This document shows positions 16,497-24,162 of a stretch of DNA of 64,000 bases, in pieces. The DNA is taken from positions 3,782,001 through 3,846,000 of the forward strand of contig NZ_CP058554.1 of the NCBI RefSeq assembly GCF_014109725.1. The letters are read 5' to 3'. Position 1 is the stretch's first letter. Each line of letters starts with the position of its first letter. The notes below the pieces were generated by a model. That model had not been told where the DNA came from. It made no database searches and saw only the letters and a list, made by a program, of their open reading frames with translations. The position numbers and the translations under genes were made by a program. The DNA comes from Comamonas piscis (GTDB lineage: Bacteria; Pseudomonadota; Gammaproteobacteria; Burkholderiales; Burkholderiaceae_C).

Positions 16497-16868
16497 TTAG
16501 AACGTGACCAAGGTATGGCCCGCGTCCAGATGGCGCGAGAGATCCAGCACACCCGTGGTGCCAGGGATGGTCTTGTCGCGCACCAGCGCAATACCGGTAG
16601 GTGCCAGGCCTGCGCCCGCACCAAACACGTCCGCACAGCCGCCGCAGGCAACGATGTGGTCCAGCACGGCTTCGTACAGCGCATGGCCGGGGTGTTCTGG
16701 CTTGACCAGCTCGGCAGGCCAGCGCACGCCCGTGCCTTGGAACACCAGGTCGAAGTCGCGGTTCTTTTCCTTGAGCTCATAGGCCAGGAACAGCGCGTTC
16801 ACGACGCGGCCCAGCGCTTCTTGCGTGCCGGATTGGGGATCGGAAAAAACAACGATGACGGTTTTCAT
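16497..16868 (-). CDS. DsrE/DsrF-like family protein
   Basis: A 123-residue protein with the DsrE fold pattern: MKTVIVVFSDPQSGTQEALGRVVNAL at the N-terminus, then FDLVFQGTGVRW and a CGGCADVFGAG segment with two cysteines in the region where active DsrE proteins hold the sulphur-carrying Cys. The ATG at 16868 starts the conserved strand; an upstream in-frame ATG adds 19 basic residues without support. It is the first gene of a minus-strand operon with the flavoprotein and reductase, and it is divergent from a LysR regulator. It may relay sulphur or act as a redox partner; this is inference. Confidence 0.78.
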   Translation of the reverse strand: MKTVIVVFSDPQSGTQEALGRVVNALFLAYELKEKNRDFDLVFQGTGVRWPAELVKPEHPGHALYEAVLDHIVACGGCADVFGAGAGLAPTGIALVRDKTIPGTTGVLDLSRHLDAGHTLVTF

Positions 16869-16925
16869 AAATAGTCCTTTGGGGCGGCGTTGAGACAAAA
16901 ACGAAGGTTGCCGCCACGGAAGCAA

Positions 16926-16954
16926 ATTTATCTATTTACTCAAACGTGATAAAT
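16926..16954. promoter_or_regulatory. Interrupted dyad in LysR / DsrE-operon divergent promoter
   Basis: ATTTATC at 16926-16932 and GATAAAT at 16948-16954 form a perfect 7-base inverted repeat with a 15-base spacer, midway between the divergent LysR and DsrE-like genes. LysR regulators usually bind an interrupted dyad in exactly this position, so this is a candidate recognition site. The spacer is longer than the classical T-N11-A core. Confidence 0.45.
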
Positions 16955-17004
16955 GCCAGAGAATTGATTTGATTCTTCCATTTTTTGCAGTAATTACCCG
17001 CACC

Positions 17005-17925
17005 ATGGACCGACTCCACGCCATTGATGTCTTTCTTGCGATTGCCGATTTGGGCAGCCTGACCCGCGCGGCCGAAGCGCTGGAGCTGTCCCTGCCCAGC
17101 GTGGTGCGCACCCTGGCCGCGCTGGAGAAGCACTTGGGCGTGCGCCTGTTCAACCGCAATACCCGGCGCCTGGCGATCACCGATGAGGGCCGGGCCTACC
17201 GCGTGCATGCGCTGGCCATTCGCGCTGCGGTTGCCGATTCCGAACAAGCAATGCGCCGGGCGCAGGCCGAGCCCTCGGGCAGCATCAGCCTGACGGCCTC
17301 CGTCAAATTTGGCGAACTGCATGTGGCCCCGCTGGTGGCCAGCTACCTGCAGCGCTACCCGCAGGTGGAGGTGCAGCTCTTGCTGCTGGACCGCGTGGTC
17401 AATCTGGTCGAAGAAGGCCTGGACCTGGCCGTGCGCATTGCGCCGCTGCCCGATTCAAGCCTGGTGGCGCGCCATGTTGTGGACATCCACCAGGTGATTG
17501 CAGCCAGCCCCGCGCTGGTCGCCGCCTGCGGCATGCCCCAGCAGCCGCAAGACCTGGCAGCCCTTCCCTGCATAGAGTTCGGCGGGGTGGGCGATGCCAA
17601 CCTCTGGGAATTTGTCAGCCAGGGCCGGCTGGAACGGGTCAAGGTGCAGGGCCGCATGCGCTGCAATACCGTCGGCGGCAATATCGCCGGCTGCATGGCC
17701 GGCCAGGGCTTTGGCCGTTTTTTGCACTACCAGGTGCTCGATGCGATTGCGCGCGGCGAGCTGGTCCGCATCCTGCCCGGCCTGGAGCCTGCGCCGCGCC
17801 CGCTGTCCCTGGTCTACCCCAGCAAGCAGCATGGCACGGCGCGGGTGGCAACCTTGGTCGAGCATTTGTCCGAGCATCTGCGTGCGCGGCTGGGGGAGTT
17901 CGCGCTGCCTACAGAACAACGCTGA
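17005..17925 (+). CDS. LysR-family transcriptional regulator
   Basis: A 306-residue regulator. The N-terminal winged helix-turn-helix reads MDRLHAIDVFLAIADLGS ... AAEALELSLPSVVRTLAALE, followed by the linker LGVRLFNRNTRRLAITDEG. The C-terminal periplasmic-binding-like effector domain begins near residue 90 (SISLTASVKFGELHVAP). The CrgA/AphB-like wording (VRTLAALEKHLGVRLFNRNTRR) is common in proteobacterial catabolic regulators. The ATG at 17005 is chosen because the HTH starts there. It is divergent from the DsrE/flavoprotein/reductase operon, with the dyad at 16926-16954 between them, so that operon is the likely target. It is convergent with the next LysR gene. Confidence 0.92.
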   Translation: MDRLHAIDVFLAIADLGSLTRAAEALELSLPSVVRTLAALEKHLGVRLFNRNTRRLAITDEGRAYRVHALAIRAAVADSEQAMRRAQAEPSGSISLTASVKFGELHVAPLVASYLQRYPQVEVQLLLLDRVVNLVEEGLDLAVRIAPLPDSSLVARHVVDIHQVIAASPALVAACGMPQQPQDLAALPCIEFGGVGDANLWEFVSQGRLERVKVQGRMRCNTVGGNIAGCMAGQGFGRFLHYQVLDAIARGELVRILPGLEPAPRPLSLVYPSKQHGTARVATLVEHLSEHLRARLGEFALPTEQR

Positions 17926-17948
17926 TGGGCTTGGCTGCAGCAGCGCTA

Positions 17949-18863
17949 CTAGTTCGCCGTTGCGGTATCGGCCAGCTCCCCTTTGAAGCGCCCAGCCAAA
18001 TGCTCGATAAACGCTCGCACCACCGGCGGCAAGCCCCGCCTGGTGGTGAACACGATATGCACAATGCCGGTCTCCGTGCGCCACTGCGGAAACACATGGA
18101 CGAGGCTGCCAAGCTCCAGCTCCTTGCTGCAAAAGTGCTCGGGCAACAGCGCAATGCCCAGGCCAGCCAAGGCTGCTGAGCGCAGCGCGCCAAAATCGGC
18201 GCAGGTCATGCGGGGCGTGTGGGTTATGGCACTGGGCTGGCCATCGCCATCCCAAAACTCCCAGCTGATGGTGCCGGTCTGCTCGGTGCTGGCCAAGGTG
18301 GGCAGCTCAGCCAGCAGCTGCAGATCACCCTTTTTGCACTGCTTGGCCAGGCTGGGCGCAGCCACCAGAATGCGGCTTGAATGGCCCAAGGTGCGCATCA
18401 CCAGGGCGGCATCGGTCGTCAGGCTGGTGCGCACGCGGATGGCCACATCAATGCGCTCATCGATCAGGTTGACAGGCCGGTCTGCGGCCACCATCTGCAG
18501 CTGCGCCTTGGGGTAGGTCTGCAAAAAATCGGTCAAGGTGGGCGAGAGGATTTCCATCAGCCCCAAGGGGCAGCTGCAGCGCACGACGCCATGGGGCTCG
18601 CCCAACGCATCGGACACCACGGCATCGGCCTGCTGCACATCGAGCACGATGGTGCGGCAGCGCTCGTAAAAGGCCTGGCCGACCTCGGTCACCCGAAAGC
18701 GCCGGGTGGAGCGCTCGATCAAGCGCACACCCAGCCGCGACTCCAGCGCCGCAATGCGCCGGCTCAAGGTGGACTTGGGCATGCCCAGCGCGCGGCCCGC
18801 TGCGGCAAAGCCGCTGTGCAACACCACCTCGGCAAACAGCGCGTAGTCGTTGATATCTCGCAT
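17949..18863 (-). CDS. LysR-family transcriptional regulator
   Basis: A 304-residue regulator. HTH segment: MRDINDYALFAEVVLHSGFA ... LGMPKSTLSRRIAALESRLG, then RLIERSTRRFRVTEVGQAF. The effector domain starts near residue 90 (GVVRCSCPLGLMEILSPTL). The start at 18863 fits the HTH; a longer frame adds 16 residues. Divergent from the SDR dehydrogenase gene, with an inverted repeat at 18894-18940 in the shared promoter. Regulators of this group with adjacent short-chain dehydrogenases commonly control that single gene, so the target is probably the SDR gene. Confidence 0.92.
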   Translation of the reverse strand: MRDINDYALFAEVVLHSGFAAAGRALGMPKSTLSRRIAALESRLGVRLIERSTRRFRVTEVGQAFYERCRTIVLDVQQADAVVSDALGEPHGVVRCSCPLGLMEILSPTLTDFLQTYPKAQLQMVAADRPVNLIDERIDVAIRVRTSLTTDAALVMRTLGHSSRILVAAPSLAKQCKKGDLQLLAELPTLASTEQTGTISWEFWDGDGQPSAITHTPRMTCADFGALRSAALAGLGIALLPEHFCSKELELGSLVHVFPQWRTETGIVHIVFTTRRGLPPVVRAFIEHLAGRFKGELADTATAN

Positions 18864-18893
18864 GGGCTTCGTTCCCGGTTTTTGTCTCAATAT

Positions 18894-18940
18894 TGGAACA
18901 ATGATATCCATTTTGACCGTCTACTCAAATCTTTGTTCCA
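18894..18940. promoter_or_regulatory. Inverted repeat between LysR and SDR genes
   Basis: TGGAACAA (18894-18901) and TTGTTCCA (18933-18940) are perfect inverted 8-mers 31 bases apart, centred in the divergent promoter. Two half-sites at this spacing would suit a LysR tetramer bending DNA. No experimental consensus is known to me. Confidence 0.45.
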
Positions 18941-18999
18941 CCTGCATCATTACATCACTGCGACGAACGGTTCGCCGCACAACCCAAGGAGTAGGAAAA

Positions 19000-19755
19000 A
19001 TGGAACGCAAGTTTGACAACAAGGTCGTCGTAGTCACCGGTGGCACCAGCGGTATTGGCCTGGCCACCGCCAAGAAATTTGCCGGCGAAGGCGCCTATGT
19101 GTTTGTGACCGGCCGCCGCCAGGAAGAGCTGGAAAAGGCCGTCAAGGCGATTGGCCCCCGCGCTACCGGTGTGCGGGCCGACATGTCCAAGCTGGCCGAC
19201 ATCGACCGCCTCTACGACGCCGTGCAGCAAAGCCACCCACAAATCGATGTGCTCTACGCCAATGCCGGCGGTGGCTCGATGCTGCCCCTGGGCGCCATCA
19301 CTGAGGAGCATTTCGACGCCACCTTTGGCACGAATGTAAAGGGCCTGGTGTTTACCGTGCAGAAGGCCTTGCCGCTGCTGCGTGATGGCGCTTCCGTCGT
19401 GCTGACCGGCTCGGTCGTCGGCTCCACCGGCACCGCTGCTTTCAGCATCTACAGCGCCTCCAAGGCCGCCGTGCGCAATCTTGCCCGCAGCTGGACGCTG
19501 GACCTGAAGGAACGCGGCATCCGCGTCAATGTCGTCAGCCCCGGCCCCATCCGCACCCCTGGCCTGGTGGAGCTGGCCGGCAACGATGCCGCGCAGCAGC
19601 AAGGCCTGCTGGACTACATGGCCAGCCAGGTGCCGATTGGCCGCGTCGGTGAGGTCGATGAAATCGCGGACGCGGTGCTCTTCCTGTCCTCGCCACAGGC
19701 AAAGTTCATCGCCGGTACCGAGCTGTTTGTCGACGGGGGCTTGGCCCAAGTCTGA
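19000..19755 (+). CDS. SDR-family oxidoreductase
   Basis: A 251-residue short-chain dehydrogenase/reductase. The cofactor motif TGGTSGIGLATA is at residues 14-25, NAG of YANAGGG follows near residue 87, and the catalytic set is Ser of LTGSVVGSTG, Tyr and Lys of YSASKAAV, and the SPGPIRTPG loop. The C-terminal FVDGGLAQV ending is typical of the glucose/3-oxoacyl reductase-like group. Cytoplasmic, NAD(P)-dependent, substrate unknown. The start at 19000 has an AAGGAG site nine bases upstream; an in-frame extension upstream overlaps the LysR gene and is rejected. A strong terminator follows at 19831-19878. Confidence 0.93.
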   Translation: MERKFDNKVVVVTGGTSGIGLATAKKFAGEGAYVFVTGRRQEELEKAVKAIGPRATGVRADMSKLADIDRLYDAVQQSHPQIDVLYANAGGGSMLPLGAITEEHFDATFGTNVKGLVFTVQKALPLLRDGASVVLTGSVVGSTGTAAFSIYSASKAAVRNLARSWTLDLKERGIRVNVVSPGPIRTPGLVELAGNDAAQQQGLLDYMASQVPIGRVGEVDEIADAVLFLSSPQAKFIAGTELFVDGGLAQV

Positions 19756-19830
19756 GGCATTGGGCGCCAGTGCAAAGCAGCGGGTTTGAGGGTAGCCCGC
19801 TGCCCATCGCCCGCAAAGACAGCATGCTGC

Positions 19831-19878
19831 GCCCAGACGCAAAAAGGCCCGCAAGCGCGGGCCTTTTTGCGTCTGGGC
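19831..19878. terminator. Strong bidirectional terminator
   Basis: A perfect 22-bp stem (GCCCAGACGCAAAAAGGCCC... at 19831-19852 pairing with 19857-19878) closed by the four-base loop AAGC. Its A and T tracts serve both strands, so it ends the plus-strand SDR gene and the minus-strand IPTL-CTERM gene. Confidence 0.88.
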
Positions 19879-19889
19879 AGCGTAAAGGC

Positions 19890-20567
19890 TTAGGCGGCGG
19901 GGCGGCCAGCGCGCTTTTTGCGCATAAAGGCAAAAAAGCCAACACCGGCAAGCAGGCCCGAGGTCAGGACCAGATTCCAGTCGGACAGCGTGGGCACGGG
20001 CACCGACGCAGTGACGGGCGCGGGAAGGCCAGCATCATCGGCGCAAACCTTGATCCAGGACGGTTGACCGTTCTTTGCGACCCTCAGGCTGGTGAGCGTC
20101 GCAGGAGGGTTATTGGTGAGCGAGATGGTGCCGGAGGCGGAAGGGGATTGGACTCCGATATATCCGGTGTCTAGTATTTGCAGCGCGCTGGTGGAGGTAC
20201 TGCCGACCAGAGGCGCACCGATATCGGCAGCCGCTGACTGGTAGAGCTCGTCGTCGATACTTACCTTGAGGGAGTTCCCATTGTTTTGAAGGCCCTCCAC
20301 TTGGATAGACACCGAATTGGTCAGCAGTGGCTTGCTGAAGGTGTAAGTACAAGCGGATGCACCACCCATCAACTGGGCCGTACCCACCGCAAAGGTTCCT
20401 CGTTGCACGGCGTTGTCCACGCAGTTTCCGCTTACCGTCACATCAACAGCGCCATAGGTGGTCGTAGCACCGGCGCGAAATGCAAAGCACTGCTCAGCAG
20501 CGTTGGCAGCGCTGAGGGCGCCGAGGGTAAGGACAAGCGCGGAAGCCAAGCGGGAAATCGTTAACAT
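19890..20567 (-). CDS. IPTL-CTERM-type exported protein
   Basis: A 225-residue exported protein. The signal peptide ends SAANA, and the mature part contains Cys pairs (EQCFAFRAG ... SGNCVDN, SACTYTF, VCADDAG) and a beta-rich low-complexity body. The C-terminus has VPVPTLSDWNLVL, then a hydrophobic helix (LTSGLLAGVGFFAFM) and a basic tail RKKRAGR. This tripartite end matches the IPTL-CTERM sorting signal processed by exosortase-H-type enzymes, and the protein is probably surface-displayed. The ATG at 20567 is chosen; a TTG seven codons upstream is less likely. The region upstream (to 20785) is AT-rich and gene-free. Function unknown. Confidence 0.8.
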   Translation of the reverse strand: MLTISRLASALVLTLGALSAANAAEQCFAFRAGATTTYGAVDVTVSGNCVDNAVQRGTFAVGTAQLMGGASACTYTFSKPLLTNSVSIQVEGLQNNGNSLKVSIDDELYQSAAADIGAPLVGSTSTSALQILDTGYIGVQSPSASGTISLTNNPPATLTSLRVAKNGQPSWIKVCADDAGLPAPVTASVPVPTLSDWNLVLTSGLLAGVGFFAFMRKKRAGRPAA

Positions 20568-20785
20568 TTTCAGTACATGTTGTTGCAAACGGAACCAATA
20601 TGTTAACCGCTCAACAAAGGCAGTTCATGACGAAATTGACTTAGGTCATGTTCATTTTTCTGAATAACAACAGTATCTAACGGTCTCATACGCGACATAT
20701 GCGAGATAACTATTCACACCGCATTTTCGATTAGCGTCACTCTCTTTTCCTGCCAATTGTCAACTGTTCAGCCGCACTCAAGAAA

Positions 20786-20818
20786 CAAAAATGCCACCTC
20801 GTGTGACGGAGGTGGCAT
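20786..20818 (-). terminator. Terminator of the exported four-gene operon
   Basis: Hairpin ATGCCACCTC (20791-20800) / GAGGTGGCAT (20809-20818), 10-bp stem, with a run of A on the plus strand at 20787-20791 that becomes the U tract for minus-strand transcripts. It lies 31 bases after the CsgG-like gene. The same TGCCACCTC stem recurs in the terminator at 30696-30729. Confidence 0.8.
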
Positions 20819-20848
20819 GGGTCAGACGCTCAGTTGCAGCGGCTCAGA

Positions 20849-22291
20849 TCACCACTTGTCGTCCTTGTCCGCATGCGCATCGGCTTCCGCAGTCGCCGCC
20901 CGAGCGGCTGGCTTTTTGGCAGCGGGCGCCGCAGCGGCTGCGCGGGCCGGGGCGGGTGCTGTGCCAGCCACCGCGTTGGCAGCGGCGGCTTGGCTGGCAA
21001 CGGCAGCGGGCACGTTCTTCAACTCACCGCGTACCTGCAGGCCGCCTTCGGGGATGGCATCCAGATCGGTGCGCATGTTTTCGAGATGGCCGTAGGACAG
21101 GTTGGGCGTTACGCGGTCGATGACGAGTTCGCAGCAATGGGATTCCATGCGGCCCAGGCTTTGGCCGGTCTGCGGGTCCTTCATCTCCTTGCCCATCACA
21201 GCCATCGCATAGCGCGTGCCTTCGCGGGTCGATTGGCCACCTTGGCTCAGCACGACGTTGGTGCCATCGCGGGCCACAACCATCACCGGGAAGGTGCGCT
21301 GCAGGATGGAGTTGACGATGGCCTTGGCGGCTTCATCGGTCATGTCGGCCAGGATGCGGTCGCCATCCACACCAGTGCCCAGTGTGGTGGCAGCGCGGTC
21401 CGGTGCGCTACCGCGCAGCGAATCGGCGACGGTGACCTGGCGGGTGGCCACGTTGACCATCTTCTGCGACAGCGCCCAGCCGCCCGAGTAGCTCACCAGC
21501 TCGCGGTCGCTGGTACGCAGCTGGCGGGCATGGCGGTTGTAGGCAAAGCTGTTGACGCGCGCGCTCCAGACCAGATCGGCGCTGGCGGTCTGCGACAGCT
21601 TGGCCAGCTCGGCGCTGGGCGCCTGGCCGCTGGCGATGATGTCGAGCTCCTGCTCGATCTCGGGGCTGAACTCGCGGTCCAGCACGGCAAAGCGGCCGGT
21701 TTGCACCAGCGCATCACTCACCCGCTGGCGCAGCGCGGCAGACACCGCCGCAGCCGGCACGGCACGGTCGCCCATGGCCAGGTTCTTTTGTGCAAAGCTC
21801 ACCGGGCCGATGACGACCTTGAGCTTTTGCATGTCGGCTGAGGGCTTGAACTTGGCGATCTGCGCTTCGATGGTGGCCTTGTAGTTCTTGGGCGGCAGCA
21901 GGCCAGGCTCTTCCAGGCTGACCACTCGCAGATTCTGGATCACGCCGCCAGACTTTTGCCGCACGAGTTCCGCAAAGGCATTGGCGCGCAGCGAAGCGCT
22001 GTCCTGGTTCAGGCTGACATCGAGGCCGTACTTGGCGCTGATGCCTTCGGTCTGCACCACTGCGCCGTTCACCTGCAGCAGCGCCATCTTCATGGCCTCG
22101 GCCATGGCTTCGCCTGCAGTGCGACCCAGGCCGGTGGCCGTGGTGCTGACGTTTTCGAGTTTGCCGACATCAGGTGGCGGCGGGGCCACCGATTGGTTGG
22201 TGGGTGCGGGGGCAGCCGCCGTCTCTTCAGACTTGGGGCCGCAGCCGACCACCACCAGGGCGGCCAGCGCCCCCAGGAGGTAATAACGCAT
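20849..22291 (-). CDS. CsgG-like lipoprotein (FlgT/LPP20-like N-terminal region)
   Basis: A 480-residue lipoprotein. Lipobox LVVVGC at residues 12-17, then a Pro/Ala linker. An N-terminal domain (about 45-150; TGLGRTAGEAMAEAMKMAL) resembles the small domain seen in FlgT/LPP20-type proteins. A CsgG-type domain (about 165-350) contains VSDALVQTGRFAVLDREF and AKLSQTASADLVWSARVNSF, typical of CsgG/LpoB relatives that sit at the outer membrane. The C-terminus is an Ala/Pro/Lys-rich tail. It is the last gene of a four-gene operon of exported proteins. Candidate roles are an outer-membrane assembly or secretion factor, but no curli subunit genes are present. Function inferred only at the fold level. 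Confidence 0.75.
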   Translation of the reverse strand: MRYYLLGALAALVVVGCGPKSEETAAAPAPTNQSVAPPPPDVGKLENVSTTATGLGRTAGEAMAEAMKMALLQVNGAVVQTEGISAKYGLDVSLNQDSASLRANAFAELVRQKSGGVIQNLRVVSLEEPGLLPPKNYKATIEAQIAKFKPSADMQKLKVVIGPVSFAQKNLAMGDRAVPAAAVSAALRQRVSDALVQTGRFAVLDREFSPEIEQELDIIASGQAPSAELAKLSQTASADLVWSARVNSFAYNRHARQLRTSDRELVSYSGGWALSQKMVNVATRQVTVADSLRGSAPDRAATTLGTGVDGDRILADMTDEAAKAIVNSILQRTFPVMVVARDGTNVVLSQGGQSTREGTRYAMAVMGKEMKDPQTGQSLGRMESHCCELVIDRVTPNLSYGHLENMRTDLDAIPEGGLQVRGELKNVPAAVASQAAAANAVAGTAPAPARAAAAAPAAKKPAARAATAEADAHADKDDKW

Positions 22292-22323
22292 AAAGGTCTT
22301 TGGTTTGCTTGTCTGGCGCAGGC

Positions 22324-22971
22324 TTACAGCAGGCTGGTGGCTTCGGTCGGCACTTCAATGCCATTGCTCTTGGCAAAGTCCACCGCATTGCCCAGGGCCT
22401 TGACCACTTCGGAGGCAGAGCCGGGGAACTGGGTGACCACATAGGTGGCGGCACCCATCGATGGCAGCTGGGTCAGCGGTGCGCTCTTGAGACCATTGCC
22501 CATGGCGCTCACATCCTTGCCCAGGCCGGTGTACTTGGCAACGCCCTTGGCCAGGCTCAGCAGGCCTTGGGCATAGATGGCCTTGGATTCGGCATCCAGG
22601 GTGGGCTTTTCTGCCAGCTTGGCGGCAATCGCACCACCGGTGTCACCCACGGCGGTGGCGGCCTTGGAAGCGCTGTCCTTGTCATAGGTGGAGCCCGAGG
22701 ACAGTTGCTGTGCCACGGCTTCTGCATCTGCTGCCGTGGCCTTGAGGCCCAGCGCTTCGCTCATCTTGGCATTGGCCTTGAGCACGTCCACATTGGCGGC
22801 CACAAAGTTCTTTACCAGGCTGGTTTGCTGGCCACTCAGATCGCCACCACCACCCGAGCCGCCGACGGCCTTGAGCGCACCCAGGTTGGGCAGAGAGAAC
22901 TGGGCGGTTGCGGTATAGGGGGTAGCCAGGGCTGCGCACACCAGGGCCACAGCGGTCAACATCTTCTTCAT
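22324..22971 (-). CDS. Exported protein of unknown function
   Basis: A 215-residue protein with signal peptide MKKMLTAVALVCAALATPYTA-type ending TAQ. The mature part is helical, Ala/Lys-rich, and free of cysteines. It includes a Gly-rich patch (VGGSGGGGDLSG) and repeated amphipathic helices (LAEKPTLDAESKAIYAQGLL; SLAKGVAKYTGLGKDVSAMG). The ATG at 22971 has a GGAG ribosome site; the TTG one codon earlier is less likely. It sits between the two genes with FlgT/CsgG-like features, 32 bases before the lipoprotein gene. I recognise no named family. A periplasmic helical partner of the lipoprotein is the simplest inference. Confidence 0.7.
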   Translation of the reverse strand: MKKMLTAVALVCAALATPYTATAQFSLPNLGALKAVGGSGGGGDLSGQQTSLVKNFVAANVDVLKANAKMSEALGLKATAADAEAVAQQLSSGSTYDKDSASKAATAVGDTGGAIAAKLAEKPTLDAESKAIYAQGLLSLAKGVAKYTGLGKDVSAMGNGLKSAPLTQLPSMGAATYVVTQFPGSASEVVKALGNAVDFAKSNGIEVPTEATSLL

Positions 22972-23022
22972 CAAACCATCTCCAAAAAAATAGGCAGTGT
23001 TATCAATTCAAAGGCGTGCAGA

Positions 23023-24162
23023 TCAGCGCACACCCAGGTTGGTGATCTGGCTGGTCAGCTCGCGGGCGGCATTGTTGGCGGCCAGCTTCAGCGCATTGCC
23101 ACGCGCCTCGTCCTCGGTGGGGCCTACGCCGGCAAACTGCACCGGGCCCACAGAGGCAATGGTGTCGGGAATGGTCTGGCTGATATCGAGCAGCTTGGCG
23201 TTGACCGAGACGGCCACGCGCTTGAGGCCAGTGTTGGGATCGGTGTCGGCCATGCCCACATCCAGTGTGCCCAGAGCCACATAGGGGATCTGCGCCACGC
23301 GCATGCCGCGCACCAGCGATGCCAGCGTGGCGGGCTTGAGGTCCATGCCCGACTTGTAGTCTTCCTCGACCGTGGCGACCTTGAACTGGCCGTCGGTGTA
23401 GGGCTCGACCATTGCCGCCTCGGACACCTTGAAGCCGGCGCGGGTGAAGGTCGACGAGAACACCTGGCCCAGGTTGGCGCTGGGCAGCAGGCGGAAGGTG
23501 GATTCATTGGCACGGCGCGTGGTGCTGCCACCGGTCTCAGTCGATGCAGTGTGCTGCATGGAGCCCGACATCTTGCTGGACGTGGAAGCATTGGTGTTGA
23601 TCTGGCCACGGCCGAAGGATTCGCCCTCCGAGCCCTTCTCCGACACCTGCACATCAGCCTTGAAGTTGGCCTTCTGGTCTTCGCGCTTGTAGATGCGATC
23701 GTCAAAGATGCGGGTGCTGTCGACCTGGCGCGAGACGAACATGAAAGCCAGCGGTGAGCGCGCAGCCGCCCCACCCTTGACCACGGCCGAATTGGACTTG
23801 ACGGCATTGCGCAGGTTGGCCACGTTCAAGGACACGCGCACGGTCACCGTGTACTGCTTGCGGTCCTTGGCTTCGTCTTCGGCCAGCGGTGTGGTTTCCA
23901 GAATGTAGCGGTCGGGGTCGACCACGATCTTCTCCCGAATGGCATCAAAGTTCTCTGCCTCGGACTGGCCCGCTTCGGCGTAGTAGAACTCCACCGCCTT
24001 GAGCTGTGCGGCCAAGGTGGCACGCGCCTTGTCGTCGGCCGTGGCTTCGCGGCCCTGGTAGGTCACCGTGGCCTTGCCCTTGGCTTGCTGCACTTGGGCC
24101 AGGGCGCTGCTGGCCACCAGCGCTGCCATGGTGCAGACCAGAAATTTCTTGATTACTTGCAT
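23023..24162 (-). CDS. Exported protein of unknown function with FlgT-like N-terminal features
   Basis: A 379-residue protein with a signal peptide ending ASSALAQ. Residues about 28-115 (GKATVTYQGREATADDKARATLAAQLKAVEFYYAEAG... in pattern) look like the alpha/beta domain that opens FlgT-type proteins: a Gly-x-A-x-x-x-x-x-x-x-A-R-x-x-A-x-x-x-A helix, then YTVTVRVSLN. A Ser/Thr/Gly-rich segment follows (NASTSSKMSGSMQHTAST). The C-terminal half contains VALGTLDVGMADTDPNTG and ends with GVGPTEDEARGNALKLAANN, a second helix of the same type as in the CsgG-like lipoprotein of this operon. Its start overlaps the upstream gene by 10 bases. Function unknown. Confidence 0.7.
   Translation of the reverse strand: MQVIKKFLVCTMAALVASSALAQVQQAKGKATVTYQGREATADDKARATLAAQLKAVEFYYAEAGQSEAENFDAIREKIVVDPDRYILETTPLAEDEAKDRKQYTVTVRVSLNVANLRNAVKSNSAVVKGGAAARSPLAFMFVSRQVDSTRIFDDRIYKREDQKANFKADVQVSEKGSEGESFGRGQINTNASTSSKMSGSMQHTASTETGGSTTRRANESTFRLLPSANLGQVFSSTFTRAGFKVSEAAMVEPYTDGQFKVATVEEDYKSGMDLKPATLASLVRGMRVAQIPYVALGTLDVGMADTDPNTGLKRVAVSVNAKLLDISQTIPDTIASVGPVQFAGVGPTEDEARGNALKLAANNAARELTSQITNLGVR

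Noticed and set aside
20834..21841. Plus-strand open frame of 335 codons
   Set aside because: Antisense to the CsgG-like lipoprotein gene; the protein has low complexity and no family features.
20849..22291. Curli secretion operon
   Set aside because: A CsgG-like domain is present but no CsgA/B subunits or CsgE/F partners; neighbours are unrelated exported proteins.
22300..23757. Plus-strand open frame of 485 codons
   Set aside because: Antisense to two exported-protein genes that have signal peptides and ribosome sites.
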